From Verrucomicrobiia bacterium (GTDB lineage: Bacteria; Verrucomicrobiota; Verrucomicrobiia; Verrucomicrobiales; Akkermansiaceae): DNA of 64,000 nucleotides. Every line of letters starts with the position of its first letter. Within the stretch, counting starts at the first letter, position 1. Below are positions 8,291 to 19,867 of this stretch, piece after piece. Position numbers and translations under genes: made by a program. Location: NCBI GenBank assembly GCA_030432565.1, contig JAUIGV010000014.1, forward strand, positions 110,277 through 174,276. Reading direction: 5' to 3'. Below the pieces are notes generated by a model. It saw nothing but the letters and a program-made list of their open reading frames with translations, had not been told where the DNA came from and did not search any database.

Positions 8291-9451
8291 TTAAATCCGA
8301 AAAAAGACACCCCGCTTGTAAAGCGCCCGGCACAGCCAGAGCACCAGACCCATTCCACCCAGCGCAACCAAAAGTGCACCCAACCCGGGCACCATCCCAT
8401 CCGCCCAATCCGCCACCGGACCGCCCAGGATTCGCCCCGCGATCTTATTGAAATCAACCACGCTCGACAGCAGATAAATCGCAATCGGATTCATCCCGAT
8501 CCACACCAATGGCATCGCCCACATCTTCACCTTCACGACATCCATCACCAAATAAAAGAAGGACAATAAAACCAAACTCCATCCGCCCGCCAGCACCACG
8601 AAACTGGAAGTCCAAAGATTCTTGATCACCGGATGATACCCGCCCCAGAAATTCCCCGCGAAGATCAAAGCCGCCCCAACCGCCCCCAGAATCAAAGCCT
8701 TGTTGACCCGCGCCATCCTTTCGTTCTTCAAAAGCAAGCCCGCAAAAACCCCTAAGAGGCATGTCGCAACCGCCGGGAAGGTCGAGAGAATCCCCTCCGG
8801 ATCGTGCGTCACCTTCCACTTGAAAAACGGCAGGTATTTCGAATCAAACCAGTTCGTGATGTTTCGTCCCTCCTCAAAGCTCACCGTCCCCTGACCCGGC
8901 ACCGCGACAAAGGATAAAAGCGCCCAGTATCCCCCAAGCAAAATCACAAAGGCCGCCACCAATCCACGCACCGGCACGTAAATAAACAGCAGCCCGGTCA
9001 CCAAATAACAAATCCCGATCCGCTGCAACACCCCCAGCAAGCGCACCCCTTGATTCGTCCCCGCATCATACCAACCCTTCGCAATTCCTCCGTAGTAAAT
9101 CATCCCGATCAACCAGAGCAACAGCCCCCTCCAAATCACCCGCCGCACCGCATCGCGTCGATCACCCGGAGCCAGCAACTTGCGTAGCGAAAACACCAAC
9201 GAAGTCCCCACAATAAAGACAAAAGAAGGAAAAATCAGATCGTAAAAACGAAACCCTTCCCACTCAACATGCTTCAGCTGCGTCGCCACCGTATCCAGTG
9301 CCTCTGATTGCAGCCCGTTCAAATTGGCGAGCGCATGTGCCAGCGCTTCACCGCCCACAATCCAAAACATTACAAAGCCCCGAAAAGCATCCAGCGACAT
9401 CAATCGTCCCTCGGGCAACGGAGTGGAATAAGGCGAAACTTCCTCTGACAT
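8291..9451 (-). CDS. DUF5009 / heparan-alpha-glucosaminide acetyltransferase-like membrane protein
   Basis: 386 residues with about ten hydrophobic segments. The N-terminus contains the family hallmark RLMSLDAFRGFVMFWIVGGE, as in NagX/HGSNAT (DUF1624/DUF5009) proteins, followed by EGFRFYDLIFPSFVFIVG and QRIGICYLV. Human HGSNAT transfers acetyl groups across the lysosomal membrane onto glucosamine; bacterial relatives are linked to amino-sugar catabolism in PVC and Bacteroidetes genomes. The specific bacterial reaction is not established. It is the first gene of a two-gene unit with the Smr gene. Confidence 0.88.
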   Translation of the reverse strand: MSEEVSPYSTPLPEGRLMSLDAFRGFVMFWIVGGEALAHALANLNGLQSEALDTVATQLKHVEWEGFRFYDLIFPSFVFIVGTSLVFSLRKLLAPGDRRDAVRRVIWRGLLLWLIGMIYYGGIAKGWYDAGTNQGVRLLGVLQRIGICYLVTGLLFIYVPVRGLVAAFVILLGGYWALLSFVAVPGQGTVSFEEGRNITNWFDSKYLPFFKWKVTHDPEGILSTFPAVATCLLGVFAGLLLKNERMARVNKALILGAVGAALIFAGNFWGGYHPVIKNLWTSSFVVLAGGWSLVLLSFFYLVMDVVKVKMWAMPLVWIGMNPIAIYLLSSVVDFNKIAGRILGGPVADWADGMVPGLGALLVALGGMGLVLWLCRALYKRGVFFRI

Positions 9452-9585
9452 TCCAAAACCCTATCCACTCCGGTTCCTGCTGACAACCCCCTGAAAAAGA
9501 CCCTCCGGGCTATCGCACCCATTCCTCACCCCAATAAACTTCAAACTTCCAACTCACTTCAAAATGTGATCCTAAAGCCCCCGTC

Positions 9586-12348
<2,763 letters not shown>

Positions 12349-12718
12349 TCCGGGCAGCAGAGCCAAAGCCCACCAAGGCCCCGGTTGCGCCCACTCGAAC
12401 GCAAAAGCCAATTCCTCGCGTCCGGAGGATTGCACTCCCTTAGACCATCTGCCAAAAGTCCTTACGTGAAAACGGGGGTTGTTGTGTCGAGAGGATCAGC
12501 CGCTGCGCGGGAGGGCTGACAGACTTCCGGCCCGTGGGAGCCGATTGCGGCGTTGCTCGTCAGTTGCGTATGTTCATACGCACCTTCCTCGCGCCTTGAA
12601 CTCAATTCCCACAGTCTCGGCCTTTTCCCGCAATCACTTCTGGCAAATGGTGTAAATACCGGAAAGTTTCCCAGGCCAAAGAGCGAATCGTGCGCGCCCT
12701 CGACGGCCTGTCCAACTT
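12349..12718. other. 370-base convergent intergenic region, no supported gene
   Basis: Lies between the alaS stop and the ROK kinase stop. Short open frames run through on both strands, but none has a recognisable protein family or a good start. It holds an 8+8 palindrome at 12565-12582. A plus-strand frame ending at 12722 reads KERIVRALDGLSNF and could be the tail of a decayed gene. Because both neighbours converge here, a 370-base spacer is longer than usual for this genome and may house a small RNA or dispersed repeat. Confidence 0.4.
12565..12582. repeat. Perfect 8-bp palindrome with 2-base centre
   Basis: TGCGTATG TT CATACGCA. With only two bases in the centre it is a better fit to a dimeric protein binding site or a cruciform than to an RNA hairpin. 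It sits between two convergent genes, where an operator is not expected, so a gene not recognised here or a remnant of a mobile or dispersed element are alternatives. Confidence 0.45.
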
Positions 12719-13624
12719 TTAAGACCGGACCATTCGCCGATGGGTCGGATCCTGCCCCAAGGCAACGCACCCCAGGAGCCCGGCGTGATCACCCAGTTCG
12801 GGCACTACAATCAGCTCCCCGGAGTTTGGCAACTGCAAGTAGCCATTGACCAACCCGACTAGCTCTTCCCGCACGATCGGGAACAACTGCCTTTGATTCA
12901 TCACGCCTCCGCCAAGAATAATCTTCTCCACCGGAGCAATCGTCAGGACATTCACGCACGCTTGCGCAAGGTAGTGGGCCTCCAGTATCCACGCCGGATG
13001 GTTGGACGGTAATTCTTCGGCTTTCCTGCCCCAACGTTTCTCAATCGCAGGACCACTGGCCAAGCCCTCCAAACAATCTTGATGAAATGAGCACACTCCC
13101 TCAAAATCATCCTCGGGATGCCTCGTCACCCGCATGTGCCCCATCTCGGGATGCCCCGATCCATGCACCAACGAACCATTGATCATCAAACCTCCCCCAA
13201 TTCCGGTTCCCACCGTAAAATAAGCGGCATGCTTGAGACCCTTTGCGGCCCCCCATCTCGCTTCGCCAAACAAGGCCGCATTGACATCGGTCTCAAACAC
13301 CACCGGGACATCACCAATCGCCCCTCGAAGGGGCCCCAGCAAATTCGTCTGCGCCCAGTCAGGCTTGGGCGTCGAGGTGATGAAACCATAGGTCGCCGAC
13401 TTCTCATCAAGATCAGCCGGCCCGAAGGTCCCGATGGCCAGAGCCTCCGCATTCCCGTGGGAAGATTGTGCCCGCTCGAAGAATTCCACCAAATTTCGGA
13501 TCGTTTCCTCTGGATTCGTAGTCGGAATTTTAGCGTGCGCCAAAACCTCACCAGGTCCGCGCGAGAGCGCCGCCACCATTTTTGTTCCGCCTGATTCCAG
13601 GGCCGCCACCAATCTTCCGTTCAT
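12719..13624 (-). CDS. ROK family sugar kinase (fructokinase-like)
   Basis: 301 residues. The ATP-binding loop is AALESGGTKMVAAL at the N-terminus; the ROK signature region is YFTVGTGIGGGLMINGSLVHG. The zinc site that marks fructokinase/GmuE-type ROK kinases is complete: HMRVTRHPEDDFEGVCSFH followed by QDCLEG, giving His, Cys, His and Cys ligands. The most likely reaction is ATP-dependent phosphorylation of fructose, mannose or a similar hexose. Start at 13624 gives MNGRLVAALESGGTK. Convergent with alaS. Confidence 0.9.
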   Translation of the reverse strand: MNGRLVAALESGGTKMVAALSRGPGEVLAHAKIPTTNPEETIRNLVEFFERAQSSHGNAEALAIGTFGPADLDEKSATYGFITSTPKPDWAQTNLLGPLRGAIGDVPVVFETDVNAALFGEARWGAAKGLKHAAYFTVGTGIGGGLMINGSLVHGSGHPEMGHMRVTRHPEDDFEGVCSFHQDCLEGLASGPAIEKRWGRKAEELPSNHPAWILEAHYLAQACVNVLTIAPVEKIILGGGVMNQRQLFPIVREELVGLVNGYLQLPNSGELIVVPELGDHAGLLGCVALGQDPTHRRMVRS

Positions 13625-13712
13625 CTCACATCAGTGCCTACCAGACCAAGCAACCCGGGTAAACGCCAGATGGCACTTGTCAAAAACATCTTTTGCCGAT
13701 AGTGCCCTCCCC

Positions 13713-14099
13713 GTGGCTGACTTTCGATTTGAAAACCTTGAGGTATGGAAAATGGCAACCGAGATCGGGCATCGCATTGCCGACCTCGCCGATGGCATTG
13801 ATTCCCTTGGAAAAACCGCCTTTGCCAACCGCCTGCGCGAATGCAGTTACCTCATCTCCGGCATTCTCGCCGAAGGAAGCAGCTGCCCGACCAAGCCTGA
13901 ATTCGCCGTCTTTGTGGGACAAGCCCGCGGAGCGACTTTGGAAATCGCCAACCTCATCATTTTCTTTTCCGAACGCGAGCTCATCTCCGAGGAAGACGAG
14001 ACCAATCTCATCAACATGCTGAAGCGCGAGTCCAAGATGCTCGACAACTTCCGCCAAAGTCTCGAGCGCGCCGGCCAGCCCGATCCGGTCGGAGCTTAG
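13713..14099 (+). CDS. Four-helix-bundle protein (23S rRNA intervening-sequence protein family)
   Basis: 128 residues from a GTG start at 13713. The opening DFRFENLEVWKMA is the hallmark of the TIGR02436/S23 four-helix-bundle family, first found in intervening sequences of 23S rRNA genes but widely present as free-standing genes. The rest is helical with LRECSYLISGILAEGSSCPTK and a conserved AR...E..N.I.FF pattern. The function of the family is unknown. Upstream in-frame sequence (from 13434) runs antisense through the ROK kinase gene and is not part of it. Confidence 0.82.
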   Translation: MADFRFENLEVWKMATEIGHRIADLADGIDSLGKTAFANRLRECSYLISGILAEGSSCPTKPEFAVFVGQARGATLEIANLIIFFSERELISEEDETNLINMLKRESKMLDNFRQSLERAGQPDPVGA

Positions 14100-14425
14100 A
14101 GACCCTCTGAAAAAGGCGGTTCCGCTGATCCCGGGCAATTGCAAATCAACTCAGGCGCGCCAAGTAGCTCGTCGTTCCGTCAGGGCCGGCATTGCGGGAG
14201 TCGGCGAGCTCATTCCAATCGGAAAAGTCACCAGAAGTTTCTGCTAAAAACCGCTCCCTTGGACTGGATGGCCAGGCAAACGAAACGCAGATCTGTTGAT
14301 TTCACCCCGCCGAAACGGGTCACCGGCCATCCGGAACGATGAATGAAAGTGACAAGGTGCATCGGAAAGGAAGTCGAGAGTTTGGATCGCACAAAACGGT
14401 CACTCACCCCACCGGGGCGCTCGTG
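14100..14425. other. 326-base intergenic region, nothing convincing
   Basis: Between the four-helix-bundle gene and the convergent methyltransferase gene. The only structure noticed is a separated inverted pair, GGATGGCC at 14266-14273 and GGCCATCC at 14325-14332, with 51 bases between. Short open frames here show no family resemblance. Confidence 0.35.
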
Positions 14426-15163
14426 CTACCCGACGGGCCTGAGATGCAGCGAGGCAACATAGACCAAATCCTCCTCGTCACCCTCTCCGAGATTGTTGAT
14501 TTCCTTTTCAATCTCCCACCCCGTTTTCTTGAGGAGATTCTTCAACGCCACATCGGTAAAAAATCGTAACCGCTGCTCCGTTTCCTCTCTTTTCAAAACA
14601 TCCCCCGAAGCATCTTTCAAAGTGTAACGATGCTTCCGCACCAGGCTTCCAGTCTGCTCCTTGATTTTATGCCGCGTTTCCAACTTTCCGCTTCTTCCAT
14701 CCGGCAAATCAACCTCTCGATCAAAATACCATTCGTTCTGCGGCAGATCCCCCGAGATTTCAGCCCATGGAAAAAACAAGGTCAGGTAAAGATGGTTTGT
14801 CTGTTCCCGCAACCGCTGGAGTTGTTTTTGGGGATCGGGAAATAACTGGAAGGTGAACGCCGGAATGACAATGGCGGAATACTCACCTTCATGTTTTTGC
14901 CACTCCTGTTCCAACACCCTGGCATCAGGAAAATTCTTTCGCGAGAGCTTCGCCATCTCAGGCGAGCATTCGAGCCCCAGCACCTCGTGTCCCGCTGCCA
15001 CCAGGGGACCGAGCAAGCGCCCGGACCCGGAACCGACATACAAACACTGCCCCTCCTTCCCCCGAAGAAACTCCTCCAATAAAGGCAACTCGCCGGGAGC
15101 CTCTTCCGCCTCCCAAAACAAGTCATGCCATGAAGCCTCAAATCCCTCGTAGCCTGAACTCAT
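14426..15163 (-). CDS. Class I SAM-dependent methyltransferase
   Basis: 245 residues. The SAM-binding loop is LYVGSGSGRLLGPLVAAGHEVLGLE (motif I plus the acidic end of strand 2), followed by FPDARVLEQEW and FTFQLFPDPQKQLQRL, typical of the Methyltransf_25/11 fold. The C-terminal half (EWYFDREVDLPDGRSGKLE, TRHKIKEQTGSLVRKHRYTL) resembles small-molecule methyltransferases with an added beta sheet over the active site. The ATG overlaps the antiporter stop codon (TCAT at 15160-15163, i.e. ATGA on the coding strand), so the two are co-translated. Substrate unknown. Confidence 0.85.
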   Translation of the reverse strand: MSSGYEGFEASWHDLFWEAEEAPGELPLLEEFLRGKEGQCLYVGSGSGRLLGPLVAAGHEVLGLECSPEMAKLSRKNFPDARVLEQEWQKHEGEYSAIVIPAFTFQLFPDPQKQLQRLREQTNHLYLTLFFPWAEISGDLPQNEWYFDREVDLPDGRSGKLETRHKIKEQTGSLVRKHRYTLKDASGDVLKREETEQRLRFFTDVALKNLLKKTGWEIEKEINNLGEGDEEDLVYVASLHLRPVG

Positions 15164-17043
15164 GGTTCCAACTTCCCCCCTGCCGCTTCTTTCTTTTTCA
15201 ACGCCCTGGTCTCAGGATCATCCTGTTCAATCACGAGCGAATGAATGGTTATCGGACCTTCAATTTTCTCAGTTCCCGACAAGACCGGGCTCAACTTCTT
15301 ATCCTCGGTTTCAGTGAAAAGAATCATCGCATTGTCGCCATGTGTCCTCTTGAAATCTTCCAGCGTAAAAACATCCGTCAACAGAGTCGACTTCATCTCG
15401 GCGCCCCGTCTCACGAACGAACTTAGCTCGGTAAATCTCGGACCACCCAGAAAACAGAAGCGACCCCGCATATGATTGGCAACCGCTTTCTGATGGTGAA
15501 CATGCACGTCAGCCGGAGTAATCTGCCACACATTGGCCTTCCCAAATCGATGCTGGAATTCGCGCGCAGCCAGCGAGTTCACCTCGTTGTTTGGAGTGGC
15601 CGCGACGAGGTGACCAAGGCCTGAAAAATCAATTTCCTCTTCGGCATACTCGGAAAGAATATTGGCCCGAACCGCCTGCAATCCCTCAAGCCTCGCGGCC
15701 GATACTTTTTCGAAGCGCGTATCCAACAGAAGGCAGTGGTGCCCCTCGTTGACCAGACCCTTCGCCACCGTCCTGATCCATGGATCAGCCCCGGCAAAAA
15801 GAATTCCGGTTGGATTGGCATCGGACAAGCCAAGCCGCCGCGCCAGCGGCGCTGCCAGCAAACCGTAAAAGGTCACTGTTCCCAAAATCACAATGAAAAC
15901 CAGTGGGACCAACTCACCCGCCTCTCCGGCCAAAGCGACATAAGTTTCGTTCTCGGGATTCGCCTTGGCCGCCCCGGTAATCTGAAGGGCAAAGACCGAT
16001 GTCACCGCCGCTGCCACGATTCCCCGTGGAGCGAGCAGGGCCAGAAATAGCCTTTCGCGGAAAGTCGTGCGGTTCGATCCCAGGTTCGCCAAAAAGACGG
16101 AAGCCGGGCGAACCACCAAAATAAGCGCGACAAGAAACAAGAGCCCCTTCTGCCACACCATCTGAATCTCCGGTATCCCAATCCTACCGGAAAGCATCAG
16201 AAAAAGAAGTGAAATGATAAGCACTCTCAAGTTCTCCTTGAACTCAAGAATATGCCGCACCGAGACCTTTTTCTGATTCGCCAGAGCCACCCCTAAAACG
16301 GTCACCGTGACAAGACCCGCTTCGTGCTGGATGGCATTCGACCCGGCGAACGCCACCCCCACCAGAGCCAGAAAAAACATACTTTCCAGAAAGTCTGGAA
16401 TCAGATGACGAACCATCAAGATTTCCGTCACCTTCGCCAACCCCCATCCAAGCCCTCCCCCGACCACCAAAGTCTTCACCAGAGCAATGGCGACATTGTC
16501 CCAGCCCTGCCCAAGCCCGCCTTCCTGAATCGTGATAAAAACCAACACCGCCAGGACGGCGCCAATGGGATCCACCACAATTCCCTCCCACTTCACAATC
16601 GAGGCCACCTTGCGACGCGGCTTGATCAAGCGTAGCAAAGGAGCCACCACCGTCGGCCCGGTCACCACCAATATCGCACCCAACAACGCGCAAATCTGCC
16701 AGTGGTATCCCAGAGTATAGCGAGCCGCCACCGCGGTGAGACCAAAGGCCAAAGCCACCGCAGTCGTGCATAGCTTCAACACCGGAGTACCAGCTTCCTT
16801 AAGCTCGGAAAACTTCAAAGTCAGCCCGCCTTCAAAGAGGATGATCGCCACGAAGAACCCGACAAGACTCAATAGCGAGCTCTCGTCCTTGAGATAGTTG
16901 TCAATCCGGGTTCCGGTAAAATGCGAAAGAGCGAAACCGAAGACCAGCAGCAGCAAAATGGAAGGCAGCTTCATCCGCCAGGCAGACCATTGGGCCACCA
17001 CTCCCAGGAGCAAAAGAAAGGCAAGATAGGCAAGTAAGCTCAC
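15160..17043 (-). CDS. Cation:proton antiporter with C-terminal TrkA-N domain
   Basis: 627 residues. The N-terminal ~400 residues contain about 12 membrane segments of the Na_H_Exchanger fold (FEGGLTLKFSEL, VTGPTVVAPLLRLIKP, KWEGIVVDPIGAVLAVLV, LLAPRGIVAAAVTSVFAL). From about residue 430 a Rossmann-type TrkA-N/RCK domain follows (GILFAGADPWIRTVAKGLVNEG, LLLDTR, LVAATPNNEVNSLAA), and the end is a short cytoplasmic extension. Such CPA1/CPA2 proteins exchange Na+ or K+ for H+ with nucleotide regulation. The conserved GIVVDP replaces the ND pair of NhaP types. First gene of a two-gene unit with the methyltransferase. Confidence 0.92.
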   Translation of the reverse strand: MSLLAYLAFLLLLGVVAQWSAWRMKLPSILLLLVFGFALSHFTGTRIDNYLKDESSLLSLVGFFVAIILFEGGLTLKFSELKEAGTPVLKLCTTAVALAFGLTAVAARYTLGYHWQICALLGAILVVTGPTVVAPLLRLIKPRRKVASIVKWEGIVVDPIGAVLAVLVFITIQEGGLGQGWDNVAIALVKTLVVGGGLGWGLAKVTEILMVRHLIPDFLESMFFLALVGVAFAGSNAIQHEAGLVTVTVLGVALANQKKVSVRHILEFKENLRVLIISLLFLMLSGRIGIPEIQMVWQKGLLFLVALILVVRPASVFLANLGSNRTTFRERLFLALLAPRGIVAAAVTSVFALQITGAAKANPENETYVALAGEAGELVPLVFIVILGTVTFYGLLAAPLARRLGLSDANPTGILFAGADPWIRTVAKGLVNEGHHCLLLDTRFEKVSAARLEGLQAVRANILSEYAEEEIDFSGLGHLVAATPNNEVNSLAAREFQHRFGKANVWQITPADVHVHHQKAVANHMRGRFCFLGGPRFTELSSFVRRGAEMKSTLLTDVFTLEDFKRTHGDNAMILFTETEDKKLSPVLSGTEKIEGPITIHSLVIEQDDPETRALKKKEAAGGKLEP

Positions 17044-17129
17044 GCGCGAAGACTGACTTCAATCATCATCGCCGCCAAGCCCCGATCTTATTTGAAAACA
17101 ACCGCCAAATCAGCTAGGATTACCTTCGA

Positions 17130-17843
17130 ATGAAACACCTCCTCATCCTCCTCGCTTTAACCACTTCCCTCGTCAGCGGGCGTCACGTCGAAGTCTTCGT
17201 CTGTCTCTGCGATAACGACCACCAGGCCATCGCTCCGGTGGGCAAGGCCATCGGCAACGGACTCGACCCCGCCGGCAATCTCTACTGGGGATGTTCCGAT
17301 GGACTCTCAACCTACTTCAAACGAAGCAAAAAGTGGAAACTCGTCGAAACCACCAAACCCAAGGACTCCGACATTCTGGTGACGTTGAAATTCAAACATC
17401 ACACCGGAAAAACCACTCTGACCGCCCACGCCTACCGGGGCGACCGGATGCGGGACTGCCTGGAAGAATTTTACGCCAAAACCCGCGATGCCGGGAAAGA
17501 CGATCTCGTCGCCTTCATTGGTCACAACGGCATGATGGACAACATCGTCACCATTCCACAAGCAGCCGCCGATGATGATGAAGCAAGCAGCGCGATCGTC
17601 CTCGGCTGCCTGAGCGAAGGTCACTTCACCGACCCGCTCAAGAAGATGAATTCCAACCCCCTTCTCCTGACCCGGAGCCTGATGTATCCCGGATCCTTCA
17701 TCCTGCACGACGCCATCGAGGTTTGGCTTAAGAACGGGAGCAAGGCCCAGATCCGCGAAGCCGCCGCCAAGGCCTACGCGAAGAATCAAAAAATCTCCGT
17801 CAAAGGAGCCCGCACCGTCTTTGCCAAACTCGAAAGCGAATGA
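17130..17843 (+). CDS. Secreted hypothetical protein
   Basis: 237 residues with a signal peptide (MKHLLILLALTTSLVSG). The mature protein starts RHVEVFVCLCDNDHQAIAPV and contains AIGNGLDPAGNLYWGCSDG and LVAFIGHNGMMDN, both strongly patterned and Gly/Asp/Asn rich. I recall similar uncharacterised proteins in Bacteroidetes and Proteobacteria, but no function. The Asp/Asn/His-rich motifs would suit metal binding or catalysis. Its stop overlaps the ATG of the following small membrane protein (ATGA at 17840-17843), so the two are probably a functional pair. Confidence 0.8.
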   Translation: MKHLLILLALTTSLVSGRHVEVFVCLCDNDHQAIAPVGKAIGNGLDPAGNLYWGCSDGLSTYFKRSKKWKLVETTKPKDSDILVTLKFKHHTGKTTLTAHAYRGDRMRDCLEEFYAKTRDAGKDDLVAFIGHNGMMDNIVTIPQAAADDDEASSAIVLGCLSEGHFTDPLKKMNSNPLLLTRSLMYPGSFILHDAIEVWLKNGSKAQIREAAAKAYAKNQKISVKGARTVFAKLESE

Positions 17844-18034
17844 TCGATCACTCAAAAATCGAAAAGAGCGCCCTCGAGCACGTCGATAATTTTTATCCAG
17901 AACCGTGGGAAATCCCAGCGGTAATCGCTCTCGTTCTAGTGGCCGTCATCTGGCTGGTCCGGACTCACCTCCGCAACCAAAAGCTGCGCCACGAAGGTCA
18001 AGAACTCTGCCGCAAATCTCTGGAGAACAAGTAG
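17840..18034 (+). CDS. Small single-span membrane protein
   Basis: 64 residues: acidic N-terminus (EHVDNFYPEPWEIPAV), one transmembrane helix (about 27-41, VIALVLVAVIWLV) and a basic C-terminus (RTHLRNQKLRHEG), giving N-out, C-in topology by the positive-inside rule. No family recognised. It is coupled to the preceding secreted protein by a 4-base overlap. Its TAG stop is embedded in the GTAGCCGAAAG arm of the hairpin that ends the unit. Confidence 0.65.
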   Translation: MIDHSKIEKSALEHVDNFYPEPWEIPAVIALVLVAVIWLVRTHLRNQKLRHEGQELCRKSLENK

Positions 18035-18089
18035 CCGAAAGCTTTTGGAACCTCGCCACTCAACACCGAAAGCAGGAACTTTCGGCTAC
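18031..18089. terminator. Long inverted repeat between convergent genes carrying both stop codons
   Basis: GTAGCCGAAAG at 18031-18041 and its exact reverse complement CTTTCGGCTAC at 18079-18089, 37 bases apart. The TAG of the left arm is the stop codon of the 64-residue protein; the TAG of the right arm (minus strand) is the stop codon of the RpiB-GlyA fusion. A third CCGAAAG sits inside at 18066-18072 and can alternatively pair with the right arm to give a 7-bp hairpin with a 6-base loop. Likely a bidirectional transcription end or a REP-like element. Confidence 0.6.
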
Positions 18090-19759
18090 CAGGGCAGCGG
18101 GAAGGCTGCATTAAAGGCGAAGACCTTCTTGCGGATCCCGGCGAGCTTCTCGTCATCTTCACGAGCTTGCAAAGCTTCGTGAATGAGATCGGCCACCGTT
18201 TCGACATCGCTCTCTTTCATTCCACGGGTCGTCACCGCCGGCGTTCCAATCCGAATTCCGCTCGGCTTCATTGGGCCGGCTTCATCAAATGGAATCGAAT
18301 TCTTGTTCACTGTGATTCCAACCTTGTCGAGCGTGTCGGAGACAATTGATCCATCGAGACCAACCGGACGAAGATCGACCATGAAAACGTGGTTGTCGGT
18401 GCCACCGGAAACGATGCGGTAACCATTCCTGGCCAGTGCCGCCGACATCGCCTGTGCGTTCTTGATAACCTGCGCCTGATATTCCTTGAAGCCGGGCTTG
18501 AGTGCCTCACCAAAGCAGACCGCTTTGGCAGCGATAACATGCATCAGCGGACCACCTTGCACCCCGGGGAAAACGCGGCCGTCGATCTTCTTGGCATACT
18601 TCGCCTTGCAAAGAATGATGCCGCCACGGGGTCCGCGCAGGGACTTGTGAGTGGTGGAGGTGACGAAGTCGGCATGCGGAACCGGGCTGGGATGCACTCC
18701 CGCCGCGACCAGTCCGGCGATGTGTGCCATGTCCACAAAAAGGTAGGCCCCAACCGCTTTGGCGATGCTGCCCATACGCTCGAAATCAATTTTCCGCGAG
18801 TAAGCGCTCGCTCCGCACGTGATCAATTTGGGCTGCACCTCCTTGGCCTGCGCTTCCAAAGCATCATAATCGATGCGTTCGTCTTCCGCAGTCACTCCGT
18901 AATGAGTGACATCGTAAAGCCGACCCGAGAAATTTGCCGGATGGCCGTGCGTCAAGTGACCACCGTGGGCCAGGTCCATCGTGAGAATCCTGTCGCCCGG
19001 CTGCAACACCGCAAAGTAAACGGCGGTGTTGGCCTGTGATCCCGAGTGAGGCTGCACGTTGGCGTGCTCGGCTCCAAAAATTTCCTTCAACCGATCAATC
19101 GCAAGTTCCTCGACGACATCGACATTTTCACATCCGCCATACCAGCGTCGCCCTGGGTAGCCCTCGGCATACTTGTTGGTCAAAAGCGAACCCTGCGCTT
19201 CCATCACCGCCGGACTTGCAAAGTTCTCCGAAGCGATCAGCTCGATGTGGCTGCGCTGACGTTTCTCCTCGCCCACGATGGCTTCAAAAACTTGCGGATC
19301 AGTCATTGCAAGACGGGAACCCGAAGCTTTGCAGAGCCGACGCTCGTGCCGCCCACCTTCAAAAGCGGTCTCCAGAAAAACTTCAACCATCTCCAGGGCC
19401 ACCTCCTGCTCGACAGCCTTCTGTCCGAGGCAGAGCACATTGATATCGTTGTGGGAGCGTGAAATCTTCGTCTGATCAACCGTGCGCACATTCGCTCCGC
19501 GCACATCGCGAAAACGATTGGCAGCGAGGCAAACCCCCACTCCCGAAGTACAGACCAAAATCCCACGATCAGCACGCTCCTCGTTTACCGCTCGCGCGAC
19601 CTCATTGGCGTAGTCGGAATAGTCGACCGACTCAGTCCCGTGAGTGCCGTAATCGACAACCTCGCGACCCGCCTTTTGCAAGGCCTCCACGATGGCATTT
19701 TTCAACTCAACTCCGCCGTGATCGGCCCCGACTGCAATGCGGTAAGAATCAGCACTCAT
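18086..19759 (-). CDS. glyA: Fused ribose-5-phosphate isomerase B / serine hydroxymethyltransferase
   Basis: One uninterrupted 557-residue frame. Residues 1-140 are RpiB ([31 protein letters not shown] with catalytic Cys70; [17 protein letters not shown]), which interconverts ribose 5-phosphate and ribulose 5-phosphate. After a short basic linker ([16 protein letters not shown]), residues 152-557 are a complete PLP-dependent serine hydroxymethyltransferase ([59 protein letters not shown] with PLP lysine 372), which makes glycine and methylene-tetrahydrofolate from serine. No internal ATG-plus-start signal at the junction except Met152. The ATG at 19759 is chosen; the frame upstream lacks RpiB similarity. 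The order phosphatase-rpiB-glyA echoes ywlE-ywlF-glyA of Bacillus. Confidence 0.93.
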   Translation of the reverse strand: MSADSYRIAVGADHGGVELKNAIVEALQKAGREVVDYGTHGTESVDYSDYANEVARAVNEERADRGILVCTSGVGVCLAANRFRDVRGANVRTVDQTKISRSHNDINVLCLGQKAVEQEVALEMVEVFLETAFEGGRHERRLCKASGSRLAMTDPQVFEAIVGEEKRQRSHIELIASENFASPAVMEAQGSLLTNKYAEGYPGRRWYGGCENVDVVEELAIDRLKEIFGAEHANVQPHSGSQANTAVYFAVLQPGDRILTMDLAHGGHLTHGHPANFSGRLYDVTHYGVTAEDERIDYDALEAQAKEVQPKLITCGASAYSRKIDFERMGSIAKAVGAYLFVDMAHIAGLVAAGVHPSPVPHADFVTSTTHKSLRGPRGGIILCKAKYAKKIDGRVFPGVQGGPLMHVIAAKAVCFGEALKPGFKEYQAQVIKNAQAMSAALARNGYRIVSGGTDNHVFMVDLRPVGLDGSIVSDTLDKVGITVNKNSIPFDEAGPMKPSGIRIGTPAVTTRGMKESDVETVADLIHEALQAREDDEKLAGIRKKVFAFNAAFPLPW

Positions 19760-19867
19760 AGAACGCCCCTTCCGTGACCTCTCGCCACCGAAATGGCAAG
19801 CGCTCACTTCGAAAAGAACAAAGTGAGAAGCGGCGGTGGGGCCACGCAAATGCCCCCCCGAGCACCC

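Noticed and set aside
12462..12849. Short ORFs on both strands in the alaS-ROK spacer
   Set aside because: Overlap the ROK 3' end or lack start signals and family similarity.
14266..14332. GGATGGCC/GGCCATCC separated inverted pair as a terminator
   Set aside because: 51-base loop without further pairing or T-tract; chance pairing is likely.
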